Below, one piece after another: positions 48,680 through 60,022 of a stretch of DNA of 64,000 nt. The stretch spans positions 315,352,206 through 315,416,205 of the forward strand of contig OY728119.1 of assembly GCA_963277665.1 (NCBI GenBank), given 5' to 3'. The DNA is from Viscum album (Eukaryota; Streptophyta; Magnoliopsida; Santalales; Viscaceae). Position numbers and translations under genes: made by a program. Every line of letters starts with the position of its first letter. Position 1 is the first letter of the stretch. The notes below the pieces were generated by a model that did no database searches, was not told the origin of the DNA, and saw nothing but the letters and a program-made list of their open reading frames with translations.

Positions 48680-50046
48680 GGACCATATATTTTTATAATT
48701 ACCATAAAATAAAGTGACCAACACATTCGTATGTGATTATTACATGACTGGTAAACAAAAAAAGTATTATCAATTCAATTAAATATTTTTAATCCATAAG
48801 GCCTCAAGATTTTATTTATTTAGATTTATTTAGTCCTATCAAACCATCTATTTGGGTTGGTAAGATATGTTTCTTTATTATTTATGATTTTACTATATAC
48901 ACATGGGTTCATTTTTAAACACTTAAATCTGAAACATTATCTATGTTTTTTTGTAAATTGGTTCAAAATGAGAAAGTAAAATAAATTAAATCAATTAAAA
49001 TTAATCATGGTGATGAATTGTAGAATCTATAATTTATCTAGTTTTATAAATAAATATTTTTGGGAATAATATATAAATACTTGTTATTATGTTACACATA
49101 GAATTATTTTATAAACATTGTTGGAAAGTACACCTTATGAGCTTCAGAATGGAAGAAAAACTAAAATTGCTTATTTTAGATCTTTTGGATGTATATTTTT
49201 TATTCTTATTATTAAGTAAATTTTGGATAAATTTGATAAAAAACATGATGAATTTATTTTATTATGATATTCAAATAATAGTATGTTTTATAGAGTATAT
49301 AATAAAATAACCATAATTATTGAAGATTCTATTCTTGTTAAGTTTGATAAAATTTATTTGAATAAAAGAGATAATGATATTGATCAACTTGAGAAATAAT
49401 TTATAGATTTTAACTTTTAAGAAGAAAAAACTCATTATCAAGATGCACATATTGAGAGGTATAATATTTATTCTCAATTTAAAACTATTTATAAAAAATA
49501 TTTAATGGAACATAGATATCATCATATATATAATTAGATTCTTAATCTTGAATGAAATGTTCAAACTTGAAAAACTATTATGAATACTTATTCTTTCCAT
49601 GATTTTATTTCTGATTTTTTACCTTAGAATATTGATGTGGATTTATATTATGATAATTTGATCTTAGTTATGCAACATTAATTAAATAAATTTACTTTGA
49701 ATAGTGTTTGTAATTTAGTTATTCCACAAAATTATTCTCAAATTATTGGAACAATTGTGATATTTAGAGGCAAACCTGATAAATATGGGAATTTATTTAA
49801 TAACAAACTAGAGAAGTTCTCAAGGATATTCCCATGAAGAATGTATTGATTTGGTGGAATCATTTTCACATGTTTCTAAGTTAGATACTATTAGTATATT
49901 ATTAGTCTATATAGATTTTCATGGTTTTAAATTATTTCAAATGGATGTCAACCCTACTTTTCTAAATGGTTATATTTCTAAAAAGTATATGTTAGATAAC
50001 CCCATGTGTTTTTCCGACAAAAACATTTTTTCAATTAAAAGGAAAT
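48680..50046 (+). pseudogene. Ty1/copia integrase and RT relic
   Basis: Continuation of the SIRE-like copia after the interruption. Integrase: CDYYMTGKQKKYYQF near 48740, corresponding to the GKQ box after the zinc-binding region; a frame change; then FIYLDLFSPIKPSIWVGK, FTIYTWVHF, FFCKLVQNEKVK and IKSIKINHGDE (to about 49015), where the second catalytic Asp (usual DHGGEF) is Asn. The C-terminal part is barely readable. RT starts near 49830: LVESFSHVSKLDTISILLVY, then IDFHGFKLFQMDVNPTFLNG and YISKKYMLDNPMCFSD, matching the copia LFQMDV..AFLNG motif with its catalytic Asp. It stops abruptly at about 50046, where the minus-strand LINE begins, so the palm YVDD, RNase H and 3' LTR are missing. 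Confidence 0.8.
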
Positions 50047-50049
50047 AGG

Positions 50050-53000
50050 CTTGGGATCCTATGAGGATACAATTAGGGGTATCTCAAAAAATTTAACCCA
50101 AAAGAATCTGCCCAAACATTGTTTGTACCCTCAGGTGTAAAAGAACCATGATTAGAGAAGATAAGTAATTGGTAATTATGGTGTTATTTGGAAACTTGAA
50201 AGTTCACCACTAAATTACCCTCACACCAAGTATGAAGAATGTCCATGAGATTATTCATGATGCTCTTACATCTTCTAATGGAATACTCAATTGACCAAGG
50301 AGTAGGTCCTTTACCGGCTATTGCATTTTAGAAGATTAATGAATCAGTCTAAATCTCTCTGATAGGAAAGTTCCTCTGGTTGCTAAGAAGTAGCCCGGCG
50401 AGTAATGCATGGGATTCCAATTAAAGGGAATCAACACTCATAAAGAAGGTGTTAGAAGCTGCAATAACTGACCATTTACAGTCTCTAATAACTCATCTAC
50501 CACACATAGACACCAAGAAACAAGAACCATCTCTATTTTTTTTTCGAGGATGGTGGCTTCCACCAGATTCATTTACTCTGAGTATCATTGGTTTTGATGT
50601 GAGGGGGTTCTGAGTTAATATAGGTAAGAGGGAAGGTGAATTTTCCAAGTCTTTTCACAACCTGGAGAAATACATAATTAAGTTCATTTTTTTTAAAAAA
50701 GTACGTATTTTAAGGACCGATGGAGACTTTTTCCTTTTATCATTTCTATACAACTATAAAATCAAGTATACCACAATGAAAATTAGTTTTTATGGTCTTT
50801 CTATCATCATTGGGTATGTCCACACAAGTAAACCATTGTTGTAGGAATGCCTTGACTAAAGAAGACTATTCGAACAAGCTGGTGAACTATTAAAACAAAC
50901 ATCATACTGAATTTTCCCATTCACTACTAATAAATATGTAAGCCATGGATTCAGATTTCACCTCCCTAATGCACTGAAATTTCAAATCTAAACAGATCCC
51001 TCTTTTCAAAATATTCTCCTCTTAAGGCAATGTATTGTTCCACACATGCCATGCCATAAATAGAAACTTTTAGGGAATCACATTACACCATAATATTTTA
51101 CATTATTAATCTAGAGTTGGAGAAATATATTGAATTTTAAGAACGTATCAAGTAGAAAAAGGATCCATATGTTGAACCTATGAACACACACTTGTCTGGG
51201 TCATTGGACAGCTCGATTCTTTCAAAGAGGTTTGTCTGGTTATCATCCAACATGCCACATGTTAATATGGGATTCTCAAAAGACTCCCAGAAGCTGATAC
51301 ATGGAGTAGGGAAGCTTGGGAATCCAAGGATATTTCATGACTTGTTTTGATTCTAATAACTAATTTCATTCTTTCAAATTATCCAATGAGTTTTTCACTG
51401 GATGATACGAATGTGTGGATGAATCATTTTCTGAATTTTAGATGATTTAAAACAGGTTGATCTCCCCTCAATACCATAGGTACATTGCATGTGTTTTCTT
51501 TACAATGTTTTTCCCCTCAATTAGTTCCCAAGAAAGTTTGGTATGAAGACCATTCATGGTACCAGAGATACTTCTAAAATTAAATCCCCCATCATTGATG
51601 AGTTTTTAAATCATAATACAATAAACCCAGTGAGATTTACCTTACAAGTGATCATCCCTTAAAGATGAAATCAAAGTATATTTAATGATGGAAACCACCT
51701 ACTTAGAAACCTTTATTATAGACCGGATTTGCATAGTAAAATAAGAAAGGACAGATTTGATGAAGCAAATTATCCCCTGAAAGGATAAGAAAATATTTTT
51801 TCATTTGTAAATGTGACCCATGATTTTATCAACAACCATGTTAATGTGATTGATGAGGAGGATGTTAGGGGAAACAAGGTCACCTAGGTATCTCATAGGG
51901 AAGGACCCTTTTTACATGCTAAGACATGTTTCTAAATATCTTACCTACCTTTCTAAGATCTTGTTAGGAACAATGAAATTAATCTTCTCATAGTTGAAAA
52001 CATTCCCCCTCCAAGTGCAATATGCATAAAAAACTTCATCCACTCCCTAAATGGATCTTCTACTACTATTAAAAAAATATTTGTGTCATTTTCCAATATT
52101 ATATGTTAGATTCCCCCCCAAAAAATAATTATTGTGGTATGGAGAAACCTTATCCACTATTATGAACTCATTAATATATCGGTAGAGAACATCTTGAGAA
52201 ATGATAATAAGGGAGGGGTAAAGAGGATATCCCTACCTCAAACCTCTATCATCTATGAAAAAACAATTCTAATTTCCCATAAAAGTAGTACCCGCACATG
52301 GGGAACTAAAACAAAAAAAAGATCAATTCCCCACTCAGAGAATCACATATTTTTCCAAGACCCTTGAGATAAATCTCTAATAAACTCTATCATAGGTTTT
52401 TATAATATCTTATTAGATTTCCAGCTTACTACAAAAATTATTTAGGTTAATGTCATTGATAACTTCATGGGCCAAGGAAATATACCCTAGAATGGATCTA
52501 CATTTCACAAATCCATGTAGCTCCTCGTCTATCTAACTTGGAAGGAAGGGAGCAAGACATTTGTTATGAATTCCTACAAGGACTTTATAGGGAAATTTTA
52601 AAAGGATAATTGAGCAGTAATGGTTTAAGTATAGGGGTAATGAATTTTGGAACACTAACATGATTAGTAGCATATTCCACTCAAGGAATATTTCCACCAT
52701 TGAAATAATCTTGGACTACACTTATCACACTCCTCTTTTCAATGTCCCATAAGGCCCTATAGAAAGAATATAGAAAGGAATCATGCCTAGGGGCACTGAA
52801 AAAATTAATGGACCATATTTCCTCGTGGATTTATTACTCATCTCAGATAGCCTTCAACTTTTTATACATTGTTCCGTACTCATACCAATGAATTGAATCA
52901 AACCAACCATATGTGCCTCTTAGATTGTTGGCCTCCATGCCTGGGTTGGGAGATGCCAGAAGTGACTTGAAGTATTTATCCACCAGATCTCTAACAAAAT

Positions 53001-53620
53001 CTACATCATTAGAGAAATTACCATCCTCCATAAAAAATTTATGATATATATGTATTCATTTTTATTTAATACAAGCATGAAAGTATCTTGGGTTTCTATT
53101 GCCTTCTCTGAGCAATTTAACTCTATCCCTTTCTTAAGCAACATGTTCCTGATTAAATAACAACTTAGATAGAGACTATTTTTTTGCATCTCAAATCAAC
53201 AAAAACGCCATACTCCCAAAAATCCTCCATCCTAAACTCCTATCTCTGAATGTCTATTTCTAGATCCTCCACTTCATTATCACTATAGAGAAGGTTGATG
53301 ATATAGGAGATAATATTTCCTTTTAAATGTTTTAGACTGTTATGAAGATAAATCCCAAGATTACCTCTATAATAGTTGTCCTAGGAGTCTCCCATGATAT
53401 TAAGAAAGCCCGGGTTATCATCCCATGAAGATTAAGAATAGAAAAAATCAACAAAACCACTTCTGACCTTCAAGGAAACGCAAAGTGGAAAATGGTCTGA
53501 GAGACTGCAAACTAGATATGAGACATTAATATTACAGAAATAAGAAATCACACCTCCATTCAAAAAACAACGATCAAGATAGATTCAGGATCAATTATTC
53601 CCTCGTTTATTATAGTGGAA
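50050..53620 (-). pseudogene. LINE ORF2 relic: endonuclease end, RT, RNase H (5'-truncated)
   Basis: Minus-strand ORF2 of a plant L1-type LINE, read from right to left. The endonuclease end at 53600-53465 is YLDRCFLNGG then SLSDHFPLCVSL, keeping the SDH catalytic motif. RT lead-in: SFLYSFYRAL, then DIEKRSVISVVQDYFNGGNI and YATNHVSVPKFITPI. RT: RGLR, a stop, GYPLYP (near 52255, usual RGLRQGDPLSP) and ISQDVLYRYINEFI. The xADD box is not readable. GSFPMRYLGDLVS near 51900 is the conserved P..YLG box. The RNase H end at 50540-50340 reads NRDGSCFLVSMCGR, VIRDCKWSVIAASN and ESHALLAGLLLSNQR. At least a dozen stops. The missing 5' half of the endonuclease fits target-primed truncation; no poly(A) end is evident. 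Confidence 0.82.
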
Positions 53621-55974
53621 TCTATCATAAATAATCAATAAAAATTGTTACAATGATAATAACTGAAACACTTTCTATTTAATCAGTAACATCAGTAAAA
53701 TATGGTTTGAATAAACAATGATCAAATAATTCCATATAAATAATCACATAATTTAGAAAACATAACTATGGATTTTATATTAAATGAATAATGAAATGGA
53801 AATCAAAAATTAATCACATAGTTAGGGAACATATAATGTTGTACATATAAAACTCATCATCAAGGCTTCATCCATGATGTCGTACATAAACATGTAACAC
53901 ATGAGTCAATACCCAAACTAGTTTGTCTCATGAGACTTATAGATGCATCGAGGGGTTATAGAGGTACTCACCTATCACTTAGTAATTCCAATACATTCCT
54001 CATTTGAATGTGGTGAAACATAATAAATATATGAATTTATAATGAAACATTCACAAAAATTGTAAATAACATCTACCATTAAGTAAACATAATCACAAAC
54101 CATCCAAAGTAATATGGACAATGGTATCAAAATAGTGCATCCCAAGTCAAACTAACCAATATACATTTAATAAAATATGGAATATGGTGTCATCATATAG
54201 AAACATCAATGAAGTATAATATTCAATAAATTGTTTTTACATGGATGAAAATAATTTAAATGAGATCATTTAATTATTATTGATGAAAACACCCTTTTCA
54301 ATTTGAAAATAACTTATATATAAAACTTTGAAACATTATAAAAGAAAATATTTTATTTTAAGATAACCCTTTGAACTTGTAATGAATTATTTAAAAAATT
54401 AAGTTTCAAGACCATGATAAAATCTCCTCATGTCGTATAATTTTAAAAAAACTTTTCTTATGTATTTTTTTTGGAAAAGTTTCATAAAATATTGTTTAGA
54501 AAGAGAAAAAATAAACCTTTCGAAATGTTTGGTAAAAAAAATTAAAACATGATTAAAGTTTTGTTAAATCAATCCTAGTATAATATTAAAATTATTTTTG
54601 GAAATAATTTTAGAAAACACAAACATGGAATAAAAATATATATTTAAGGAAAACTTTAAAATTTTAATTTTTAAAAGGATGTCCCTAATAAATATTATAT
54701 CATAGAAGTGATCATTAATAAAATAAATAGAATATATGTATTAAATAAAAATACACATCATATATTCTAAATTAATTTCACAAATGAACTTATTATGACA
54801 TAATCATGAAAATAGATTTTTAACCCAATGAATTGAAATCAGAATAAGAATTCCCTTAACACTTTGTAATTAGCTGAATCGTATGCCTCATAAATGTAAT
54901 ATTTATCAAATAAAAAATTTGATACCAATAAGATAATTAAATTCATGATATTATATGTGAAAGGTAATTATATATACCACACATAGGAAATAATTGGTGA
55001 ATAAGTCATATATCTCATAGAAGTAAAAGTAAGATTGGAAAACCCTTACCTTATGATTCATTTTCGTTTTACACACTTTAACCTCCTGTATAATGGTTTA
55101 AATAATGTTATTAATTCATTTTAGAACTATATTCATATTTATAATACCATTTGTGGTACTTTTATAAAATATTACCCCTCATTCATTAATAATATTTCAT
55201 TATTTTTATTGTTTTTGGTGTGTTCGTTTCATGGTATCATGATCAGTTCATTTGTATATAATTGTTGATTTTCATGTCAAATGTAAATAAAACAACATAA
55301 GTGAAGTGAAATGGTATTAATGAAATTTTATAATTTTAAATGGTCCCATATATCATTTTTATTTCTTACATGAGTATGATTCATTTGATAAAAAGTTGAT
55401 GATAAATATTTAGTTTATTTTGAAGGTTTTTCCAAATATCACAAACTAATTTTATTTTATTTAATACTATGTATATATATTAGTTCCATAACATGAAATA
55501 TGTTATGATATATCTTTTATAATCTTATTTAACTACAATAATTCCTTTATGACCATCCATGAAGGTGGTAATGGAAAATAAAAAAACATTATTCACTGAG
55601 GTGATTAACCAGAATAATTTGGAGATTAATATATTTTCTTTAAATAATAGGAGAAAAGAAATGAAATAGATATGAAATATTCCATTAAAAACATGAAAAT
55701 ATATTATATTCATTATTATGAAGTTATAATTCCTTTATTTATGAATTATTTTATTAAAATGTAGAAGAAGAAAATAAAATAAGAGAGGTGGTTTGAGAAA
55801 ATTACCTATTGAATATCGCCTCTTTGAAGTATCCCATAAAGGCCTTGGAAATGTTCTCTGGGTGATACCAACAGCACTTGTAAATTTTTATAGAGGATAT
55901 AAGAGGTTTTAGTATATATATTTAGAGATTAATGTCTAATTTGGATAAATTATATACACTACTGGAAAACTAAC

Positions 55975-56195
55975 CTTTACCAACGGTTTGGAACCGTTGG
56001 TATAGGCCTCCAAACCGTTGGTATAGCCTATACCAACGGTTTGGAGAACCGTAGCCAAGTAAGCCGTTGCGATAGGTCTATACCAACAGTTTTCAAAAAA
56101 CCGTTGGTATAGACCTATACCAACGGTTTTGGAAACCGTTGGTATAGGTAATATGAAATATATACCAACGGTAATGGAACCGTTGGTATATAAAT
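55975..56195. repeat. Left subterminal hairpins of the CACTA element (TATACC type)
   Basis: Inverted pairs of TACCAACGGTT and AACCGTTGGTA spaced by 2 to 20 bases, at least four pairs, often flanked by TATA. One copy has an altered arm (AACCGTAGCCAAG). Such subterminal repeats in En/Spm elements bind transposase; here each pair also forms a short hairpin. Confidence 0.85.
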
Positions 56196-56212
56196 TCCAA
56201 AAAATAAAACAT

Positions 56213-56277
56213 CTGCTGGGATTTGATCCCAGGATCCCTCGTTTATAATCGAACGACTTAACCACTAACCTAACATC
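56213..56277 (-). pseudogene. tRNA-like relic inside the CACTA element
   Basis: On the minus strand it reads GGTTAGTGGTTAAGTCG (D-arm and A-box-like), then an anticodon-arm-like TCGTT...AACGA pair around an 8-base loop, then CTGGGATCAAATCCCAG, a perfect 5-bp T-arm with a 7-base loop that matches the B-box pattern. No acceptor stem is visible, so it is not a working tRNA gene. It may be a tRNA- or SINE-derived insert. Confidence 0.5.
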
Positions 56278-56384
56278 ACATTGTAAACATAATTTTATAA
56301 ATATATATATGTATTATCTGAATTATTTAAAATTTTTATTTATATAATGTTCTTGGTTAGAAGGCCTGGAAAAAAATTAAAGAA

Positions 56385-56820
56385 CCTATCCCAATGGTTT
56401 GGAAAACCGTTGGGAAAGCCCTTTCCCAACGGTTTTCCAAACCGTTGGGATAGGTTTGGGTGGGTTGAACTTTAGTTTGGCGAAGGTTGAAATTAGCCCC
56501 TCTCTTTCCCAACGGTTTTGATGAACCGTTGGGAAAGGGGAGGGAAAGAGGACCCTTTCCCAACGGTTTTGGTGAACCGTTGGGAAAGGGGAGGGAAAAG
56601 GGACCCTTTCCCAACGGTTTTGGTGAACCGTTGGGAAAGAGGACCCTTTCCCAACGGTTTTGATGAACCGTTGGGAAAGGGGAGGGAAAGAGGGACCCTT
56701 TCCCAACAGTTTTGGTGAACCGTTGGGAAAGGGGATGGAAAAGGGACCCTTTCCCAACGGTTTTGGTGAACCGTTGGGAAAGGGTAGCTATACCAACGGT
56801 TTTTACAAACCGTTGGTATA
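56385..56820. repeat. Right hairpin ladder of the CACTA element (TTTCCC type)
   Basis: After two pairs at 56388-56452, a tandem array repeats TTTCCCAACGGTT and AACCGTTGGGAAA, perfect 13-base arms with a loop of 5-6 bases, joined by GGGAGGGAAA-like spacers. CCCAACGGTTTT starts at 56508, 56559, 56610, 56650, 56702 (one base changed) and 56753: spacings 51, 51, 40, 52, 51. The last pair before the terminus returns to the TATACC form. Chance open frames on both strands come from this array. Confidence 0.9.
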
Positions 56821-56866
56821 GAAGTGTTTGGAAAAATCATCTTTCCAGTAGTGATAGTGAGGGTTG

Positions 56867-56874
56867 TATTTCTA
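56867..56874 (-). promoter_or_regulatory. Decayed TATA box of LTR copy B
   Basis: Minus strand TAGAAATA, aligned with TATAAATA in copy C. The CACTA element ends 14 bp downstream of it on the minus strand, between the box and the expected start site. Confidence 0.4.
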
Positions 56875-58030
56875 TTTGTAGAGGGGTGGTTTTAAGTGAT
56901 TAAATAATGATTATTTTAAAATTAAAGCCAACCACATTGAGGTGGAATTAATTTTTTGAATTTCGATGATAATTATTGTTTTAAATTATTTTTAGGGTCT
57001 ATAATTTCCTCATAAACCCATTAAATGTTGTTATTTTAGGTATTTCAAACCATTAACTTTTAATTTTATCCTCTAAAATTATTTTACCTATACAGCAGTA
57101 AATATTTCTTCTTACCATTGTAAATTTTTCATACCTAAAAATGAAAATGAATATACAACCTAATTTGGACTGTATTATTCAAGATATAGATTCCATTTTG
57201 TGAAATTCAGTTCATAAAAGTTTCAAATTTTTAGTTAAAATTATTCCCACATATGCAACGTTAAAGTGGGTTTTCAAAGGGAAAAGGTTCAAAAGTTTAA
57301 GATGTTTTAATTCCAAGTGTCATTGTGAATTTGATTTTAATAACCTATATTTTATTGATTGATTAAAAATTGAACTAATTATAATTAAAAAAAATTAAAT
57401 ATTAATTTACTGATATAAAAAAATTAGATGAAATTGAAATTTTCAATTACAATTCAGTATTCTTTCACTATTAATCCAAAAATAAAACTTCTCAGAAAAA
57501 TAAAACAAATCACCCTAATATCATTTTTATATTACCATTTAAAGTAAAATAAAATATAAACAACTATAAAAATTTATTTTCAAAACATGTTCACCATTAA
57601 AATAAAAAAATTACCTTTTAGAAAAATATAGCTTTCTATGCATAAATTAGATTTATTTATTATATTTATCCTATCAAACTTATTGGAGGAATTTAAAAAT
57701 AGTTTATTGAATATATATAAAATATATATATTATTAATATATTCCACTAATATAAATTACCTTAATTTATGAAGTTAAAATTCCATAATTGGCACAGAAT
57801 ATTTGTTTATAAAAACACATCCTTTATGTTCAATAGGTTTTTATATTCATTTATTATTAATTCTAAACCAATAAATTCATTTAATAAACACTGGTAAAAT
57901 ATATTTTCATAATATATCTAATATTATTAATTCCCCTTATTCTAATATCAAGGTGATAACTATCATAATTAAATAATAATATTTAATCATTTGTTTACGC
58001 TCAGTGTTCTATGTAACGTAAGCTATCAAA

Positions 58031-59285
58031 CATAGTGTTGTTTTTAAAATCTTAGGCTGTAGTTTCTCCTCTACTTCAATATATTTCAACCTCAAAAAGT
58101 CTTCTAAAATAAAAGGTGTTTACTTGATAATTATTTTATAAAAAACCCACATCATAAGTATGTTTAATAAAACAACCCCTTAAAATGAGGTAATGGTAGT
58201 AATGAAGGTCACTAAAACATTAGACTTTCAAATAGGATAACATTAGTGCGAAGTAAAAATGTATACATGAAAGATAAATATAAAAATAAATTTATGATAG
58301 ATACTAATAGGGAACATGGCAATGAGAAATACTACCAACACAAAAGCATAAATTTGTGATGGATTAAAGAGTCCTTTTATTTATTAGTATTAAAATTAAA
58401 TAAGTAATGTTTTCATTCCAAAACAATTTTCCTAGAGTTCAGATATTATTTTACTATCTAGGTAAAAACGTGAATAGCTAAAATTAATTGATTTATTTAC
58501 ATGTCATAATAATAATCTCATCCATTAGTTGTGCATTGATTTATCCCCACTTCATTTCTTATACTAAGAGATGGATATTGAAGGTTAATGTTTCATCTCT
58601 GAAGCACTTTTAATGAATAATAGTATCCAAAAGTCATTCCTTCATCCTATAAATTTTTACTAAATCCAAAATGGTTAGAAATTGTTTTACCAATATGGTA
58701 AATCATACTTTAACCTCAAACAAAAATATCCAAGGTTTGACACAGTCCAATCCAAAAGTAGTTAATCGTAAGAATCATCCAAAATGCATATCTCTAAATT
58801 CAAAGTCCAAAAATTTAGAATGAAGTTCCCTAAAGTTAAAAAATAAACATAGAATTACCATATATATAAATACCTTGATATCCTTAAAACCTTAATGAAA
58901 AAATCATTATCCCAAAAATAAAATCTCTCGTATATTACTTAAATCCTAATATATAGTAAACCCAGCATAGATTACATAGACATTTCAAATAACTAATCAC
59001 TTTTATAGACACCATTTAAATACCATAAATATATCTTTTTCATTATTATCTCAACATCAAGAATATATTATGTGTTATATTCCCTCAATCACGTGTTTTC
59101 CAAAACATCAACTTTTCACTAAATCCCTTGTCCTTGTAATCGGTTCCATTCAACATATTCTCTCAAATCCTTAAGGAATAAGTATTATAGTAAAATAATT
59201 ATTTATTCAATAATTCTTATCATTAGTGCATCATTGATAAAAAACATAAATTACATAATTATTTAATCTAAGAACAATCCCATTA
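58031..59285 (-). other. Interior of minus-strand gypsy derivative, no readable pol
   Basis: About 1.25 kb between LTR copy B and the gag fragment. No RT, RNase H or integrase motif was seen in any frame. The whole interior between the LTRs is only about 2 kb, so pol has been lost or was never carried. Confidence 0.45.
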
Positions 59286-59560
59286 GTCATTCATATTTTT
59301 CTGTGGCAAGATCATAAGCTTGATCATGATCCATTCGCTACTTTTGAGGTATATTATTTTTAGTCTTATAACATTGATTTATGTAGTTCTCCATCTCCTT
59401 ACAGTTGAAGCATTGTAATATTACCCTTTTATTCACCGGCATGGTTCCAATTCCCTCCCCACTTGTACAAAACTCACATTCCCTTTAAACAAGTGTCAAA
59501 ATGTTTCTTTCCATAATTATCACATGTGGGAAATTCTTTCTTTCTCTTCTTTCTTTTATT
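59286..59560 (-). pseudogene. Ty3/gypsy gag nucleocapsid fragment
   Basis: Zinc-knuckle part of gag, minus strand. The first knuckle (59523 down to 59488) reads CDNYGKKHFDTC followed by LKG, the CxxCGKxHxxxC form seen in the chromovirus at 36.35 kb with the second Cys now Tyr. A middle knuckle is nearly lost (VLYKWGGNWNHAGE). The third (59412-59371) reads CFNCKEMENYINQC, a CCHC knuckle with the His now Asn. Stops lie between them. The order of three knuckles matches the chromovirus gag, suggesting a related family. Confidence 0.65.
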
Positions 59561-60022
59561 CATCACATTCCACGTTTTTCTATTCTTCTTATGATTTCCT
59601 TAAAATCTATTGTTGTTATATAACTATTTATTATCTTTTTACCAAATGATATTATGTACTTTTATAATAATAATGCTTGGTAGACTGGTTTCCTTCAAAA
59701 TATTTGATTAATTTCATCTAAAAACAATCATTTGTACTCTTTGGATCATGTGCATTGACCTGATCCCTATTAATTCTACTAGAATCCATATTTAAATGTT
59801 TTCATAAAATAGATTATATCATAACATTATGAAACATAATTTATAACATCCAAACTAGTGATACACTTAACATAAAATGAAATGTTAGGTATAACCAATA
59901 TCTACATCATAAGCTAAGTTTCTTTGGGAGTATTTCCAATTTTCTTATGGGGTTTTTTCTATAATCCATTTTTTGTTAAATATAGTTCCCAAGTATTCTA
60001 CTAAACTTAATTTGACAAAAAT
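59561..60022 (-). other. Between gag fragment and 5' LTR copy C
   Basis: Would hold the capsid part of gag and the primer site of the minus-strand element. I could not read a capsid motif or a clear tRNA-iMet site. Confidence 0.4.

Larger units (their letters stand above)
55957..56853. mobile_element. Non-autonomous CACTA element with hairpin arrays
   Basis: 897 bp. The left end is CACTACTGGAAA and the right end reads CACTACTGGAAA on the opposite strand, a 12-bp perfect terminal repeat. The flanks are ATA at 55954-55956 and ATA at 56854-56856, the 3-bp duplication of CACTA elements. LTR copy C has no such insertion at the matching place, which acts as an empty site. The interior is almost all inverted repeats built on CCAACGGTT / AACCGTTGG, plus a tRNA-like relic at 56213-56277 and an AT-rich centre. 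There is no transposase, so it would depend on a relative for movement. Confidence 0.93.
53830..58030 (-). mobile_element. Minus-strand gypsy LTR copy B (carries a CACTA insertion)
   Basis: Aligns by eye with copy C (60.0-63.4 kb) over most of its length: ACCATCCAAAGTAATATGG against ACCATCCAGATTAATATGG; GATGAAAACACCCTTTTCA against GATGAAAATACCCTTTTCA; ACCCTTACC; GGGGTGGTTTTAAGTGATTA in both; AATAATAATATTTAAT near the right end. Removing the 897-bp CACTA element restores collinearity. A gag relic on the minus strand between B and C supports B as the 3' LTR and C as the 5' LTR of one element. Edges are approximate. Confidence 0.68.

Noticed and set aside
56357..56903. Overlapping open frames of 60-123 codons on both strands with repeated PFPNGS or VGKGSSFP-like peptides
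   Set aside because: They are chance translations of the hairpin repeats of the CACTA element; phase and strand are arbitrary and the peptides only mirror the 51-bp repeat.
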